A DNA stretch of 64,000 bases from Dechloromonas sp. Dech2017 (GTDB lineage Bacteria; Pseudomonadota; Gammaproteobacteria; Burkholderiales; Rhodocyclaceae): NCBI GenBank assembly GCA_009469585.1, contig SSXW01000005.1:86233-150232 (forward strand), in the 5' to 3' direction. This document shows, piece after piece, positions 35,447 through 45,489 of the stretch. Position 1 is the first letter of the stretch; each line of letters begins with the position of its first letter. A program made the position numbers and the translations under genes. The notes below the pieces were generated by a model. It saw only the letters and a list, made by a program, of their open reading frames with translations. It searched no databases and was not told where the DNA came from.

Positions 35447-36407
35447 AGTGGTCGTATCCCTTGCGCTCGAAGCTGACCGGCTGGCCGTCGGGGTCGAAGA
35501 CGGTGACCGTGCCGGCCGGGCCCTCGGTGATTTCGCCGATGCACCACAGCGGCAACTCGAGCTCGGCAGCGATGCGGCCGATGCGCAGGTGCTGGTCGGC
35601 CGGGGCGGTGAACAGCAGCTCGTAGTCGTCGCCGCCGGTCAGCTGGCATTCGAGGGCCAGCTTGCGCAGTACGGCGTCGTAGCTGTCGCCTTTCGGCAGG
35701 TGGGGCAGCTGGACGAGGCGGACGGCGGCCATGCAGGCCGAGCGCTCGGCGATGTGGCCGAGGTCGGCCAGGAGGCCGTCGGAAATGTCGATGGCGGCGC
35801 TCGCCACGCCGACCAGTGCCAGCCCGAGGGCGATGCGCGGGCGCGGCTTCTCGAGGGCGCCGACGCACAGGCGCTGCCAGGCGCCGGGCAGTTCGATGCG
35901 GCCCTGCAACTGGGCGAGGCCAAGGCTGGCCAGCCCGGGCCGGCCGGAGACCCAGATCTGGTCGCCGACCCTGGCCCCGTCGCGGCGCAGGGCCTGGCCG
36001 GGTTCGACTTCGCCGAGCGCCGTGACGCACAGGTTGAGCGGCCCCTTGGTGGTGTCGCCGCCGACCACGTCGACGCCGTACTGGCCAGCGCAGGCGAAGA
36101 AGCCCTCGGCGAAGCCAGCGATCCACGCCTCGTCGGCCGCCGGCAGGGCGCCGGCCAGCGTCACCCAGCGCGGCCGGGCGCCCATCGCGGCGAGGTCGGA
36201 GAGATTGACGGCGAGCGTCTTCCAGCCGAGGTTTTTCGGATCGGTGTCGGGCAGGAAATGGGTGCCGGCGACCAGCATGTCGGTGGTCACCGCCAGTTGC
36301 TTGCCGGGCGAGGGCTGGAGCAGGGCACAGTCGTCGCCGGGGCCGAGCACGGCCGACGGGGTCGGGCGGGCGAAATACTTGTCGATCAGCGCGAATTCGC
36401 CCGGCAT
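35427..36407 (-). CDS. thiL: Thiamine-monophosphate kinase
   Basis: A 326-aa kinase making thiamine pyrophosphate from thiamine monophosphate. Conserved PurM-like pieces are LGPGDDCALL, TTDMLVAGTHF, VVGGDTTKGP and AIDISDGLLADL; the C-terminal half ends with LTGGDDYELLFT. Starts four bases after nusB. The nusB-thiL-pgpA order is common in proteobacteria. Confidence 0.95.
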   Translation of the reverse strand: MPGEFALIDKYFARPTPSAVLGPGDDCALLQPSPGKQLAVTTDMLVAGTHFLPDTDPKNLGWKTLAVNLSDLAAMGARPRWVTLAGALPAADEAWIAGFAEGFFACAGQYGVDVVGGDTTKGPLNLCVTALGEVEPGQALRRDGARVGDQIWVSGRPGLASLGLAQLQGRIELPGAWQRLCVGALEKPRPRIALGLALVGVASAAIDISDGLLADLGHIAERSACMAAVRLVQLPHLPKGDSYDAVLRKLALECQLTGGDDYELLFTAPADQHLRIGRIAAELELPLWCIGEITEGPAGTVTVFDPDGQPVSFERKGYDHFGAETP

Positions 36408-36411
36408 CGCC

Positions 36412-36900
36412 TTACTTGCCCTTCTTGCGGACGGCCACTTCGTCGGGGCGGAGAACGGCGGCGACCTTGTCGAGCACGCCGTTGACGTACTTGTGGCCGT
36501 CGGTGCCGCCGAAGGCCTTGGTCAGCTCGATGGCCTCGTTGATGATGACGCGGTAGGGCGTTTCCGGGGTGTTGCGCATTTCGAAGCAGCCGAGCATCAG
36601 GATGCAGGCTTCGACCGGCGACAGTTCGCCGAACGGGCGGTCGATATGGCAGGCGATCTGCTCGATCAGCTGTTCGTTCTGGCGCATGACGCCGCGCAGG
36701 GTGGCGACGAAGAATTCGCGGTCGGCCTTGGCGAAGCCGTCGAGCTCCGGCAGGTGGGCCTCGATGGCGGCCTCGTCGGCGCCGCCGACGCGCCACTGGT
36801 AGAGGCCCTGGAGTACGAACTCGCGGGCCAGCCGGCGGGCCGACTTGGGCGGCTCCTTGACGTCGTGGGGATGTTCGCTGTCGCTGAGGAAGGTGGTCAT
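36412..36900 (-). CDS. nusB: Transcription antitermination factor NusB
   Basis: A 162-aa all-helical RNA-binding protein that, with NusE (S10), loads on boxA and prevents Rho termination in rRNA operons. It has the expected [15 protein letters not shown] start and [17 protein letters not shown] followed by [11 protein letters not shown] at the end. The ATG overlaps the ribH stop (ATGA). Confidence 0.95.
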   Translation of the reverse strand: MTTFLSDSEHPHDVKEPPKSARRLAREFVLQGLYQWRVGGADEAAIEAHLPELDGFAKADREFFVATLRGVMRQNEQLIEQIACHIDRPFGELSPVEACILMLGCFEMRNTPETPYRVIINEAIELTKAFGGTDGHKYVNGVLDKVAAVLRPDEVAVRKKGK

Positions 36901-37370
36901 TGGAGCAGGGCTTTCTGGAGGTTGGCCATTTCGACGGCGGCCTGGGCGCAGTCGGCGCCCTTGGGCTGCATGCGGACTTCGGCCTGTTCGTCGGATTCGC
37001 AGGTCAGGATGCCGTTGGCGATGGGCACGCCGGTGTCGAGCTGGACTTCCATGATGGCGCGGCAGGAATCGTTGGAAACGACCTCGAAATGATAGGTTTC
37101 GCCGCGGATGACGGCGCCCAGCGCGACCAGCGCGTCGAAGCTGCCGCTCTGCGCCATGGTCTGCAGGACGAGCGGGATTTCCAGCGCGCCGGGCACGTTG
37201 GCGATGGTCATGTTGGCGTCGGCGACGCCGAGCCGCTTGAGCTCGGTGACGCAGGCCGAGAGCAGGCCCTCGCAGACGGGCAGGTTGAAGCGGCTCATGA
37301 CGATGCCGATTTTCAGGCCGGCGCCGTTCAGGTTGTTGTCGTATTCGAAAATGTTTTCAAAGCGGGACAT
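36897..37370 (-). CDS. ribH: 6,7-dimethyl-8-ribityllumazine synthase
   Basis: A 157-aa enzyme for the penultimate step of riboflavin synthesis. Substrate-site motifs are [15 protein letters not shown] and [12 protein letters not shown] with the catalytic His. Length is normal. Starts three bases after ribBX and overlaps nusB. Confidence 0.96.
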   Translation of the reverse strand: MSRFENIFEYDNNLNGAGLKIGIVMSRFNLPVCEGLLSACVTELKRLGVADANMTIANVPGALEIPLVLQTMAQSGSFDALVALGAVIRGETYHFEVVSNDSCRAIMEVQLDTGVPIANGILTCESDEQAEVRMQPKGADCAQAAVEMANLQKALLQ

Positions 37371-37373
37371 GGC

Positions 37374-38483
37374 TCAGAGCTCCGCGGGTGAGGGGACGAA
37401 ACCGGTGACTTCGAGATCGAAGCCGGTCATGGAGGGCATCTTGCGCGGGCTGGAGAGCAGGCGCATCTTGCTGACGCCGACATCGCGCAGGATCTGGGCG
37501 CCGATGCCGTAGGTGCGCGGGTCCCACTTGGTCTGGGCCGGCGCCTTGGTGCCGGTCAGGCGGCTGATCAGGTCTTCGCCGTCTTCCGGCCGGTGCATGA
37601 GGACGATGACGCCGTGGCCGTGCCTGGCCAGCGCCGCCTGCGCCTGGTCGATCGAGAAGGACTGCTGCTTGCTGGCCGGGTCGAGGAAATCGAGTACCGA
37701 CAGCGGCTCGTGGACGCGGACCAGGGTTTCGCCGCCAACCGGGATGTCGCCCTTGACCAGCGCCAGGTGGGTGGCGCCGCTCGCCCGGTCGACGTAGGCG
37801 TGCAGCGTGAAATCGCCGTGGGCGGTGGCGATGGTCTTGCTGGTGACGCGCTCGACCAGGGTTTCCGAGGCGGCGCGGTAGTGGATGAGGTCGGCGATGG
37901 TGCCGATCTTCAGGTCGTGGGCGCGGGCGAATTCGATCAGCTCGGGCAGGCGGGCCATGGTGCCGTCGTCGTTCATGATCTCGCAGATCACCGACGAGGG
38001 TTCCAGCCCGGCCATGCCGGCCAGATCGCAGCCGGCTTCGGTGTGGCCGGCGCGGACCAGCACGCCGCCCTCGCGGGCGGTGATCGGGAAGACGTGGCCG
38101 GGTTGCACGATGTCGTCGGCCGTCGAATTCTTGTTGACGGCGACGGCGATGGTGCGCGCCCGGTCGGCGGCCGAGATGCCGGTGGTGACGCCTTCGGCGG
38201 CCTCGATCGAGACGGTGAAGGCGGTGCCGTACTGGGTCTTGTTGTTGCGCGCCATCTGGGTCAGGCCGAGCTTCTTGCAGCGGGCTTCGGTCAGGGTCAG
38301 GCAGATCAGGCCGCGGCCGTGCTTGGCCATGAAGTTGATCGCTTCCGGCGTGACGTGCTCGGCGGCCATGACCAGGTCGCCCTCGTTTTCGCGGTCTTCT
38401 TCATCGACCAGGATGACCATGCGACCGGCCTTCAGTTCGGCGACGATTTCGGTGGTGCTGGCAATGGCGGGATGGGGGGGCAT
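37374..38483 (-). CDS. ribB: 3,4-dihydroxy-2-butanone-4-phosphate synthase with degenerate GTP cyclohydrolase II domain (RibBX)
   Basis: A 369-aa protein. Residues 1-205 form an intact RibB domain (DEEDRENEGDLVMAAE, RAGHTEAGCDLA). The C-terminal half resembles RibA but lacks the three zinc cysteines: the expected region reads RVHEPLSVLDFLDP. It therefore should not hydrolyse GTP, and a separate ribA must exist elsewhere. This fits the RibBX variant reported in Proteobacteria. First gene of ribBX-ribH-nusB-thiL-pgpA. No FMN riboswitch is recognisable in the 170-base upstream gap. Confidence 0.92.
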   Translation of the reverse strand: MPPHPAIASTTEIVAELKAGRMVILVDEEDRENEGDLVMAAEHVTPEAINFMAKHGRGLICLTLTEARCKKLGLTQMARNNKTQYGTAFTVSIEAAEGVTTGISAADRARTIAVAVNKNSTADDIVQPGHVFPITAREGGVLVRAGHTEAGCDLAGMAGLEPSSVICEIMNDDGTMARLPELIEFARAHDLKIGTIADLIHYRAASETLVERVTSKTIATAHGDFTLHAYVDRASGATHLALVKGDIPVGGETLVRVHEPLSVLDFLDPASKQQSFSIDQAQAALARHGHGVIVLMHRPEDGEDLISRLTGTKAPAQTKWDPRTYGIGAQILRDVGVSKMRLLSSPRKMPSMTGFDLEVTGFVPSPAEL

Positions 38484-38600
38484 GTTTTTTTCTGGCGACG
38501 GGGAGGGGGGCTATTTTCGCAGAAACAGGGACTTGGCGGGGGCTTTTGTCGCTTGTCGCCGGCCCAGGCGGCGGCTGGCCGGGGGATCGGCCTCAGTCCT

Positions 38601-38634
38601 GCGGTCGACCGGCAAAACAGCCAAAAATCGAAAA
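38601..38634 (+). repeat. Dispersed GCGGTCRAC/A-tract motif, intergenic copy before the spermidine-synthase-like gene
   Basis: GCGGTCGAC, then GGCAAAACAG, CCAAAAATCG and AAAAGCC. Noncoding, in the divergent ribBX/spermidine-synthase-like gap. Confidence 0.65.
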
Positions 38635-38654
38635 GCCCGGTAGCATTCCGCCCC

Positions 38655-40154
38655 ATGCGCCACGCCCTCCTCTTCTCGGTTTTCGTCATCGCCTCCTGCG
38701 GGCTGGCTTACGAACTGGTGGCCGGGGCCCTGGCGTCCTACCTGCTCGGCGACTCGGTGACGCAGTTCTCGACGGTGATCGGCACCTACCTGTTCGCCAT
38801 GGGGGTCGGTTCCTGGCTGGCCAAATACATCAGCCGCGACCTGGTCGGCAGCTTCATCCGCATCGAACTGCTGGTCGGCCTGCTCGGCGGCTTTTCGGCG
38901 ATCGGGCTGTTCGTGGTGTTCACCTGGCTGGCCGGCCCCTTCCAGCTCGTGCTCTACCTGACGGTGTTCGGGGTCGGCGTCCTGGTCGGCCTGGAAATCC
39001 CGCTGGTCATGCGCATCCTGAAGCGCGAGCTGGCCTTCCGCGAGCTGGTCTCGCAGGTGCTCAGCTTCGATTACCTGGGGGCGCTGGTCGTCTCCATCCT
39101 CTTCCCGCTGATCCTCGCCCCGCAGCTCGGCATGGTCCGCACCGCGCTGCTCTTCGGCCTGCTCAACGTCGCCGTCGCCCTGTGGGCGCTGCACCTGTTC
39201 CGCGACCAGCTGCCCAACCGCAACGGCCTGCTCGCCCAGAGCGCGGCGGCCTTCGCTCTGCTCGTCGCCGGTTTCGCCGGGGCCGGCCAGCTGACCACTT
39301 TCGCCGAGGCGCATCTCTACGCCGACGAGATCGTGCACGCCGAGACGACGCCCTACCAGCGCATCGTCGTCACCCGCTGGCACGACGACCTGCGCCTCTT
39401 CCTCAACAACAACCTGCAGTTTTCCTCGCACGACGAGTATCGCTACCACGAGGCGCTGGTCCATCCCGGCCTGGCCAGCCTGCCCGGGGCCAAGCGGGTG
39501 CTGGTGCTGGGCGGCGGCGACGGGCTGGCCGTGCGCGAGATCCTCAAGTACCCGCAGGTGGAGTTGGTGACGCTGGTCGACCTCGATCCGGCGATGACCC
39601 GCCTCTTCGCCAGCGCCCCGGCCCTGGTCGCCCTCAACCAGGGGGCGCTGCAGTCGCCGCGGGTGACGGTGGTCAATGCCGACGCCCTGCAATGGCTGGC
39701 CGAGAGCCGCGAGCATTTCGATTTCGTCGTCATCGACTTTCCCGACCCGTCCAATTTCGCGCTCGGCAAGCTGTACACCTCGGCCTTCTACCGCCTGCTC
39801 GAAAAGCGTCTGTCGGCGCATGGCCGGCTGGTCGTCCAGTCCACCTCGCCGTTCTACGCCCGGCAATCCTTCTGGTGCGTGGTGGCGACGCTGGAGGCAG
39901 CCGGTTTGCGGACGGCGCCCTATCACGTGCAGGTGCCCTCGTTCGGCGAGTGGGGCTACATCATTGCCGGTCGGCAGGAATTCGTCAGTGCTGCGGTCGA
40001 CCCGGAAAAAACGCGATTTCTGACATCCGAAACGCTGCCTGCGATGTTCAGCTTTCCGGCCGACATGGCCCGTGTTCCGGCCGAGGTCAATCAGCTGAAC
40101 AACCAGGTTCTGGTACGTTATTTCGAGGACGAGTGGCGCAGGGTGATCCGCTAG
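38655..40154 (+). CDS. Membrane-anchored spermidine synthase-like aminopropyltransferase
   Basis: A 499-aa two-part protein. The first 210 residues carry about seven hydrophobic segments; the C-terminal part is a spermidine-synthase-like Rossmann domain (TPYQRIVVTRW, LFLNNNLQFSSHDEYRYHEALVHP, VLVLGGGDGLAVREI, then VIDFPDPSNFALGKLYT). The acid residues that hold the decarboxylated SAM donor and the diamine are at the expected places, but polyamine activity has not been shown for the membrane-fused type. Such genes often accompany DUF350/DUF4178; here it sits about 8 kb from that cluster. Confidence 0.85.
   Translation: MRHALLFSVFVIASCGLAYELVAGALASYLLGDSVTQFSTVIGTYLFAMGVGSWLAKYISRDLVGSFIRIELLVGLLGGFSAIGLFVVFTWLAGPFQLVLYLTVFGVGVLVGLEIPLVMRILKRELAFRELVSQVLSFDYLGALVVSILFPLILAPQLGMVRTALLFGLLNVAVALWALHLFRDQLPNRNGLLAQSAAAFALLVAGFAGAGQLTTFAEAHLYADEIVHAETTPYQRIVVTRWHDDLRLFLNNNLQFSSHDEYRYHEALVHPGLASLPGAKRVLVLGGGDGLAVREILKYPQVELVTLVDLDPAMTRLFASAPALVALNQGALQSPRVTVVNADALQWLAESREHFDFVVIDFPDPSNFALGKLYTSAFYRLLEKRLSAHGRLVVQSTSPFYARQSFWCVVATLEAAGLRTAPYHVQVPSFGEWGYIIAGRQEFVSAAVDPEKTRFLTSETLPAMFSFPADMARVPAEVNQLNNQVLVRYFEDEWRRVIR
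39993..40021 (+). repeat. Dispersed GCGGTCRAC/A-tract motif, copy in the spermidine-synthase-like gene
   Basis: GCGGTCGAC, then CGGAAAAAACG and CGATTTCTG. Encodes AVDPEKTRFL. Confidence 0.55.
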
Positions 40155-41893
40155 CGCCGGGCCTGCAGGTAGGCGACGGTGTCCTCGTAGGGCATCGGCT
40201 TGCTGTACAGGTAACCCTGCAGCACATCGCAGCCGAGATCGGCCAGGAAGTCGCGCTGGGCCGGCGTCTCGACACCTTCGGCGACCAGCTCGAGGCCGAG
40301 GCTGTGGCCGAGGGCGATGGTCGCCGAGCAGATCGCCGCATCGTTGGCATCGCTCTCGATGTCGAGGACGAATGAGCGGTCGAGCTTGAGGCGCTGGATC
40401 GGCATGTGCTTAAGGTAGGCCAGCGAGGAATAGCCGGTGCCGAAGTCGTCGATGGCCAGCTTGATGCCCATGGCCGACAACTGGTCGAGAATGGACAGCG
40501 TCGTTTCCGGGGAATGCATGGCCGTGCTCTCGGTCACTTCGAGCTCGATGTCATACGGTGACAGTTCGTAGCAGGCCAGCGCGCCGCGCACCATTTGCAG
40601 CAGGTTCTCGTGGCGCAGCTGCTGGGCGGAAATATTAATTGCCACCCGGATATTGGCGATGCCGTGCTCTTCCTTCATCAGGCTGATCAGGCGGCAGGTT
40701 TCCCAGACCACCCAGTCGCCGAGGGGCTGGATCAGCCCGGTTTCCTCGGCAATGGCGATGAAGCGGCTGGGCGGGACCTGGCCGAAAGTGGGGTTGTGCC
40801 AGCGCAGCAGGGCCTCCAGGCCGACCGTCCGGCCGCTTGCCGTTTCGATCTGCGGCTGGAAATGGATGGAAAACTCGCAGCTGGCCGGTGCAATCGAGGC
40901 GATCGCCCGGCGCAGTTCGTTTTCCATGCGCAGGCGCTCGCCGGCCGCTTCGTTCATGCGCGGCGAGTAGAACTGGTAATTGTTCCTGCCGGCACCCTTG
41001 GCGTGGTACATCGCCCGGTCGGCATTGCTCAGCAGGGTGCTCGGATCGGTGCCGTCTACCGGGTAGAGGCTGATGCCTATACTCGGCGTGGCATAGAGCG
41101 CCTGGTCGTCGATCCGGTAACTGTCGGCCAGTTGTTGCTGGATCTTGCTGGCGACCCGGGCGGCGCTCAGCGGCGAATCGATGTCGGCCAGGACGACGAC
41201 GAATTCGTCGCCCCCCAGGCGGGCGACCAGGTCGCTTGAACGGACGGCTTCGCCGAGACGGACGGCAACGTTCTGCAGCAGCTTGTCGCCGACTGGATGG
41301 CCGAGGGTGTCGTTGATGTTCTTGAAATTGTCGAGGTCGATCAGCATCAGCGCCAGCTGCTCGTTCTCGCGGGCGCAGATGCGCAGCGACTGAGCCAGCT
41401 GCGACTCGAAAGCCAGGCGGTTGGGCAGGTTGGTCAGCGGGTCGTGGTAGGCCAGGTAAGCCAGGCGATCGGCGACTTCCTTGCTGGCGTTGATGTCGGA
41501 AAAGTTGGCGACATAGTTGGCGACGCTGCCATCCGGGTTGCGCACAACGGCGATTTTCAACCAGCGCGGATAGCTGATGCCATCCTGGCGCTGATCCCAG
41601 ATTTCACCCTCCCAGAAATCCTTGTCGTTCAACGCCTGCCACATGCCGGCGTAAAACTCCGGCGAGGCCCTGCCCGAGGCCAGCATGCGCGGATTATGGC
41701 CGACCAGGTCGGCCGGGGTATAGCCGCTCAGGCGGCAAAAAGCCGGGTTGACCGAGACAATCCGATTGTCCCGGTCGGTGATCATGATCGGTTCCAGGCT
41801 CTGCTCATAGGCACGCCGCAAGGCCTCCGGAGGAAGACGGCTTTCTCCGGCGGGCTGGGCTGATGCTGGGACAGGTTTGGTCGAGCGGGGCAT
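40151..41893 (-). CDS. PAS-GGDEF-EAL protein, cyclic-di-GMP turnover
   Basis: A 580-aa cytosolic signalling protein: PAS domain (about 25-140, with NPAFCRLSGYT), GGDEF domain (about 150-310, active site RLGGDEF) and EAL domain (about 335-575, EALLRW, NISAQQL, DDFGTGYSS, QGYLYSK). Both catalytic motifs look intact, so it could make or break cyclic di-GMP; in such pairs one activity often dominates. ATG at 41893 follows AAGGTGG, preferred over GTG at 41902. The 3' end overlaps the convergent spermidine-synthase-like gene by four bases. Confidence 0.92.
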   Translation of the reverse strand: MPRSTKPVPASAQPAGESRLPPEALRRAYEQSLEPIMITDRDNRIVSVNPAFCRLSGYTPADLVGHNPRMLASGRASPEFYAGMWQALNDKDFWEGEIWDQRQDGISYPRWLKIAVVRNPDGSVANYVANFSDINASKEVADRLAYLAYHDPLTNLPNRLAFESQLAQSLRICARENEQLALMLIDLDNFKNINDTLGHPVGDKLLQNVAVRLGEAVRSSDLVARLGGDEFVVVLADIDSPLSAARVASKIQQQLADSYRIDDQALYATPSIGISLYPVDGTDPSTLLSNADRAMYHAKGAGRNNYQFYSPRMNEAAGERLRMENELRRAIASIAPASCEFSIHFQPQIETASGRTVGLEALLRWHNPTFGQVPPSRFIAIAEETGLIQPLGDWVVWETCRLISLMKEEHGIANIRVAINISAQQLRHENLLQMVRGALACYELSPYDIELEVTESTAMHSPETTLSILDQLSAMGIKLAIDDFGTGYSSLAYLKHMPIQRLKLDRSFVLDIESDANDAAICSATIALGHSLGLELVAEGVETPAQRDFLADLGCDVLQGYLYSKPMPYEDTVAYLQARR

Positions 41894-41988
41894 GACGGCC
41901 ACCTTGAGGGTACAGAGTGATTCTAGGCGGTTAGACGTTTGAAAAGTTAAAAATTCACCGACGAATACAAGCTACTCAGGCTCGTTGC

Positions 41989-43080
41989 TCAGACGTTGAA
42001 AAGGAAATTCAGCACGTCCCCGTCCTTGACGACGTATTCCTTGCCTTCGGCGCGCATCTTGCCCGCTTCCTTGGCGCCGGCCTCACCCTTGAAGGCGATG
42101 AAGTCGTCGAAAGCGATGGTCTGGGCGCGGATGAAGCCCCGTTCAAAATCGGTGTGGATGACGCCGGCCGCCTGCGGGGCGGTGTCGCCGGCATGGATGG
42201 TCCACGCGCGGACTTCCTTGACCCCGGCCGTGAAGTAGGTCTGCAGGCCGAGCAGCTTGTAGCCGGCGCGGATCAGGCGGTCGAGGCCGGCTTCGTGCAG
42301 GCCCATCGATTCGAGGAATTCGATCTTGTCGGCGTCGTCGAGGTCGGCGATCTCGGCCTCGATCGAGGCGCACAAGGCGACGACCTGCGAACCTTCCTCG
42401 GCGGCATGGGCTTCCACCCTGGCCAGCAGCGGGTTGTCGACGAAGCCGTCCTCGGCGACGTTGGCGGCGTAGAGCACCGGCTTGGCGGTGATCAGGCAGA
42501 AGGGCTTGATGCTGGCCCATTCTTCCTTCGACAGGTCGAGGGCGCGCACCGCCTTGCCCTGGTCGAGCTGGGCGAAACACTTGTCGAGCACGGCGACCAG
42601 GATCTTGGCTTCCTTGTCACCGGAATTGGCCGGGCGGCGGTAGCGGTTCAGCGCCTTTTCGACGGTTGCCATGTCGGCCAGGGCCAGCTCGGTGTCGATG
42701 ACTTCGATGTCGCGGATCGGATCGACGCTGCCGGAAACGTGGATCACGTTGGGATCGTCGAAGCAGCGCACGACATGGACGATGGCGTCGGTTTCGCGGA
42801 TGTTGGCCAGGAACTGGTTGCCCAGGCCTTCGCCCTTCGAGGCGCCGGCGACCAGGCCGGCGATGTCGACGAACTCGACGATGGCCGGCTGGATCTTCTG
42901 CGGCTTGACGATGGCCGAAAGCTGGCCAAGTCGCGGGTCCGGCACCTCGACGATGCCGACGTTCGGCTCGATGGTGCAGAACGGGTAGTTGGCTGCTTCG
43001 ATACCGGCCTTGGTCAAGGCGTTGAAGAGGGTGGACTTGCCGACGTTGGGCAGGCCGACGATGCCGCATTTCAAAGACAT
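41989..43080 (-). CDS. ychF: Ribosome-binding ATPase YchF (Obg family)
   Basis: A 363-aa cytosolic protein. G1 [14 protein letters not shown], switch region [16 protein letters not shown], and a nucleotide-specificity motif (NVAED) differing from NKxD, consistent with ATP preference. A C-terminal TGS domain completes it. It is implicated in translation and oxidative-stress response. Last gene in the rplY-pth-ychF group; 25 bases after pth. Confidence 0.96.
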   Translation of the reverse strand: MSLKCGIVGLPNVGKSTLFNALTKAGIEAANYPFCTIEPNVGIVEVPDPRLGQLSAIVKPQKIQPAIVEFVDIAGLVAGASKGEGLGNQFLANIRETDAIVHVVRCFDDPNVIHVSGSVDPIRDIEVIDTELALADMATVEKALNRYRRPANSGDKEAKILVAVLDKCFAQLDQGKAVRALDLSKEEWASIKPFCLITAKPVLYAANVAEDGFVDNPLLARVEAHAAEEGSQVVALCASIEAEIADLDDADKIEFLESMGLHEAGLDRLIRAGYKLLGLQTYFTAGVKEVRAWTIHAGDTAPQAAGVIHTDFERGFIRAQTIAFDDFIAFKGEAGAKEAGKMRAEGKEYVVKDGDVLNFLFNV

Positions 43081-43105
43081 GGCGTGTTCCTTTTGGGTTT
43101 TCCTG

Positions 43106-43684
43106 TCAGACGGCTTTGCCGTGCAACTGTTGTTGGGCGCCGGCGAAGTCTCCGCCGGCTAGTTTTGGCCAGGCCAGCAGGCAGCGGGCCAGGGCATGCT
43201 CGATGTCCGGCAGTTCTTCCTTGCGCGGCTGGTGCAGCACGAAATCGACCACCTGCTGGGACAGGCCGAGGGTGCGCGGGTGGCCGATGCCGAGGCGCAG
43301 GCGCCAGAAGTCGGGAGTGCCCAGTCGGGCCTGGATGTCCTTCAGGCCGTTGTGGCCGCCGTTACCGCCACCCTGCTTGAGCCGGATGCCGCCCGGCGGC
43401 AGGTCGAGCTCGTCGTGAATGACGAGGATCTCGGCGGGCGGAATCTTGTAGAAATTGGCCAGCGCAGCGACCGCCTGGCCGGAACGATTCATGAAGGTGG
43501 TCGGCTGCAGCAGCCAGGTTTCGCCAACCCGGGCCGCCTTGCCGAAGAACTTGGCCTGCGGGGCCAGGCTGGCCTTCAGCTTGTCGGCCAGCTGGTCCAC
43601 GAACCAGAAACCGACGTTGTGCCGGGTAGCTTCGTATTCCGGGCCAGGGTTGCCGAGACCGACGATCAGGCGGGGAGAGTTCAT
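43106..43684 (-). CDS. pth: Peptidyl-tRNA hydrolase
   Basis: A 192-aa enzyme that frees tRNA from dropped-off peptidyl-tRNA. Catalytic motifs [18 protein letters not shown] (His), FMNRSGQAV (Asn) and [10 protein letters not shown] (Asp) are present. Usual gene length; sits between rplY and ychF. A terminator-like hairpin lies between rplY and this gene. Confidence 0.97.
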   Translation of the reverse strand: MNSPRLIVGLGNPGPEYEATRHNVGFWFVDQLADKLKASLAPQAKFFGKAARVGETWLLQPTTFMNRSGQAVAALANFYKIPPAEILVIHDELDLPPGGIRLKQGGGNGGHNGLKDIQARLGTPDFWRLRLGIGHPRTLGLSQQVVDFVLHQPRKEELPDIEHALARCLLAWPKLAGGDFAGAQQQLHGKAV

Positions 43685-43696
43685 GGCGATAAGCGC

Positions 43697-43732
43697 GAAA
43701 AGGCCGCCGGCGGCACGAAGCCAGCGGCGGCC
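43697..43732 (-). terminator. Terminator-like hairpin after rplY
   Basis: On the minus strand a GC-rich stem of about ten pairs with a small bulge (arms 43720-43732 and 43702-43711), then TTTTC. It could limit readthrough from rplY into pth. Confidence 0.6.
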
Positions 43733-43753
43733 AGGGGAGCGGCGGGCCGGGGA

Positions 43754-44368
43754 TTACTCGGCAGCAGCTTCGCCGGCAGCGGCTTCGTCCGATTCAGCGG
43801 CGCCGCCCTTGCCGACGATGCCGACCACGACGGGGTCTTCGCCAGTGTGGGAGACGACGGTCACGCCCTTGGGCAGAACGAGCTGGGAAGCGTTGATGTT
43901 TTCGCCGACGTTGAGCGCGGAGACATCGACTTCGATGAATTCCGGCAGGTCCTTGGGAAGGCACTGAACGTCGATTTCGGTCATCACGTGGTTGACCAGG
44001 CCGCCGTTGAGCTTGACGCCCGGGGCGATCTCTTCGTTGACGAAGTGGAGCGGCACCTTGACGTGGATTTCGTGGGTGGCATCGACGCGCTGGAAGTCGA
44101 CGTGCAGGACCAGCGGCTTGTAGGCGTGCACTTGCGTGTCGCGCAGCAGGACCTGTTGCTTCTTGCCATCGACGACGAGGTCGATGATGGAGGCGTGGAA
44201 GGCTTCCTTCTTCAGCTTGAGCAGCAGATCGTTGTGATCCACTTCGATGGCTTGGGGAGCGGCGGCGCCCCCGTAGACGATGCCGGGCACCTTGGCAGCG
44301 CGACGCAGGCGGCGGCTCGCACCCGTTCCCTGCAGCGTACGCGTTTGCGCGATCAGTTCAAAGTTCAT
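43754..44368 (-). CDS. rplY: 50S ribosomal protein L25/general stress protein Ctc
   Basis: A 204-aa long-form L25. The N-terminal L25 domain binds 5S rRNA ([21 protein letters not shown]), followed by the TL5/CTC beta domain ([22 protein letters not shown]) and an acidic Ala/Glu tail. Located between prs and pth, the standard order. An inverted repeat precedes it. Confidence 0.96.
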   Translation of the reverse strand: MNFELIAQTRTLQGTGASRRLRRAAKVPGIVYGGAAAPQAIEVDHNDLLLKLKKEAFHASIIDLVVDGKKQQVLLRDTQVHAYKPLVLHVDFQRVDATHEIHVKVPLHFVNEEIAPGVKLNGGLVNHVMTEIDVQCLPKDLPEFIEVDVSALNVGENINASQLVLPKGVTVVSHTGEDPVVVGIVGKGGAAESDEAAAGEAAAE

Positions 44369-44431
44369 GGGTTACTCCAGAGTTTTCCCGGTCCGCGACC
44401 AGAACGGGAAGGTTAAAAAAACAGTTGCTTA

Positions 44432-44474
44432 GTTGCCTAGGGTCTAGAGCTAACAGCTCAAACCCCTAGGCAAC
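44432..44474. repeat. Two-tier inverted repeat between prs and rplY
   Basis: Perfect 11-base outer arms GTTGCCTAGGG (44432-44442) and CCCTAGGCAAC (44464-44474) enclose an inner stem GAGCT-AAC-AGCTC (44447-44459). On the minus strand T7 lies about ten bases after the stem, so it may attenuate prs-to-rplY readthrough. Parts of it recur near 57379 and 18590. Confidence 0.65.
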
Positions 44475-44487
44475 TCGATCCTAACAG

Positions 44488-45438
44488 CTAGTCAATGAAC
44501 AGCGACGACACGGAATCGTCGTTGCTGATCCGGCGAATGGTTTCGGCCATGATTTCGGCCACGGAAAGCTGGCGGATGCGCGGCGAACTGGCCGCTTCGT
44601 CGCGCAGCGGAATGGTGTCGGTGACGACCAGGGCGTCGAGGTCGGAGTCGTTGACCCGCTCGACGGCCGGGCCGGACAGGACCGGGTGGGTACAGTAGGC
44701 GACGACCTTCTTGGCGCCGTTGGCCTTGAGGGCGGTGGCGGCCTTGCACAGCGTGCTGGCGGTGTCGACCATGTCGTCCATGATGATGCAGGTGCGGCCG
44801 TCGACTTCGCCGATGATGTTCATCACCTCGGAAACGTTGGCCTTCGGGCGGCGCTTGTCGATGATCGCCAAGTCGCATTCGAGGCGCTTGGCCAGCGAGC
44901 GGGCGCGGACGACGCCGCCGTGGTCGGGGGAGACGACCATCGGGTTTTCGTAATGCTGCTTCTGGATGTCGTCGAGCAGGATCGGCAGGGCGTAGATGTT
45001 GTCGACCGGGATGTCGAAGAAGCCCTGGATCTGCTCGGCGTGGAGGTCCATGGTCAGTACGCGGTCGACGCCGGAGGCGACCAGCATGTTGGCGACCAGC
45101 TTGGCGGCGATCGGCACGCGCGACGAACGCGAACGGCGGTCCTGGCGGGCGTAGCCGAAATACGGGATGGCGGCGGTGATGCGGCCGGCCGAGGCGCGTT
45201 TCAGCGAATCGACGATGACCAGCAGTTCCATCAGGTTGTCGTTGCAGGGGGCGCAGGTCGACTGGAGGACGAAAATGTCGCGGCCGCGCACGTGCTCCTG
45301 CAGCTCGACGCTGACTTCGCCGTCGGAAAAGCGGCCGACGTTGGCCCGCCCGAGATCGACGTTGAGCTGTTTCGCGACATCGGCTGCCAGCTTGGGATTG
45401 GCATTGCCGGTGAAGACCATCAGGCTGTTGTAGGCCAT
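44488..45438 (-). CDS. prs: Ribose-phosphate pyrophosphokinase
   Basis: A 316-aa enzyme converting ribose 5-phosphate and ATP to PRPP for nucleotides, histidine, tryptophan and NAD. The signature [17 protein letters not shown], the phosphate site VVSPDHGG and the PRPP loop [12 protein letters not shown] are all present. ATG at 45438 has GGAGGA just upstream; an 18-residue longer frame was rejected. Preceded by tRNA-Gln with a terminator between them. Confidence 0.97.
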   Translation of the reverse strand: MAYNSLMVFTGNANPKLAADVAKQLNVDLGRANVGRFSDGEVSVELQEHVRGRDIFVLQSTCAPCNDNLMELLVIVDSLKRASAGRITAAIPYFGYARQDRRSRSSRVPIAAKLVANMLVASGVDRVLTMDLHAEQIQGFFDIPVDNIYALPILLDDIQKQHYENPMVVSPDHGGVVRARSLAKRLECDLAIIDKRRPKANVSEVMNIIGEVDGRTCIIMDDMVDTASTLCKAATALKANGAKKVVAYCTHPVLSGPAVERVNDSDLDALVVTDTIPLRDEAASSPRIRQLSVAEIMAETIRRISNDDSVSSLFID

Positions 45439-45489
45439 GTCCGCATTCCTCCGGACCCTGCGCGCGCTGTGTCGCGTCGGTGTCCGCCA

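Noticed and set aside
38484..38600. FMN riboswitch before ribBX
   Set aside because: No conserved RFN-element helices or boxes could be picked out in the gap; the ribBX leader looks short.
41930..41975. A/T-rich stretch before the GGDEF-EAL gene, similar to the dispersed motif
   Set aside because: The core reads GCGGTTAGAC, with an extra base and a changed position; too divergent to count.
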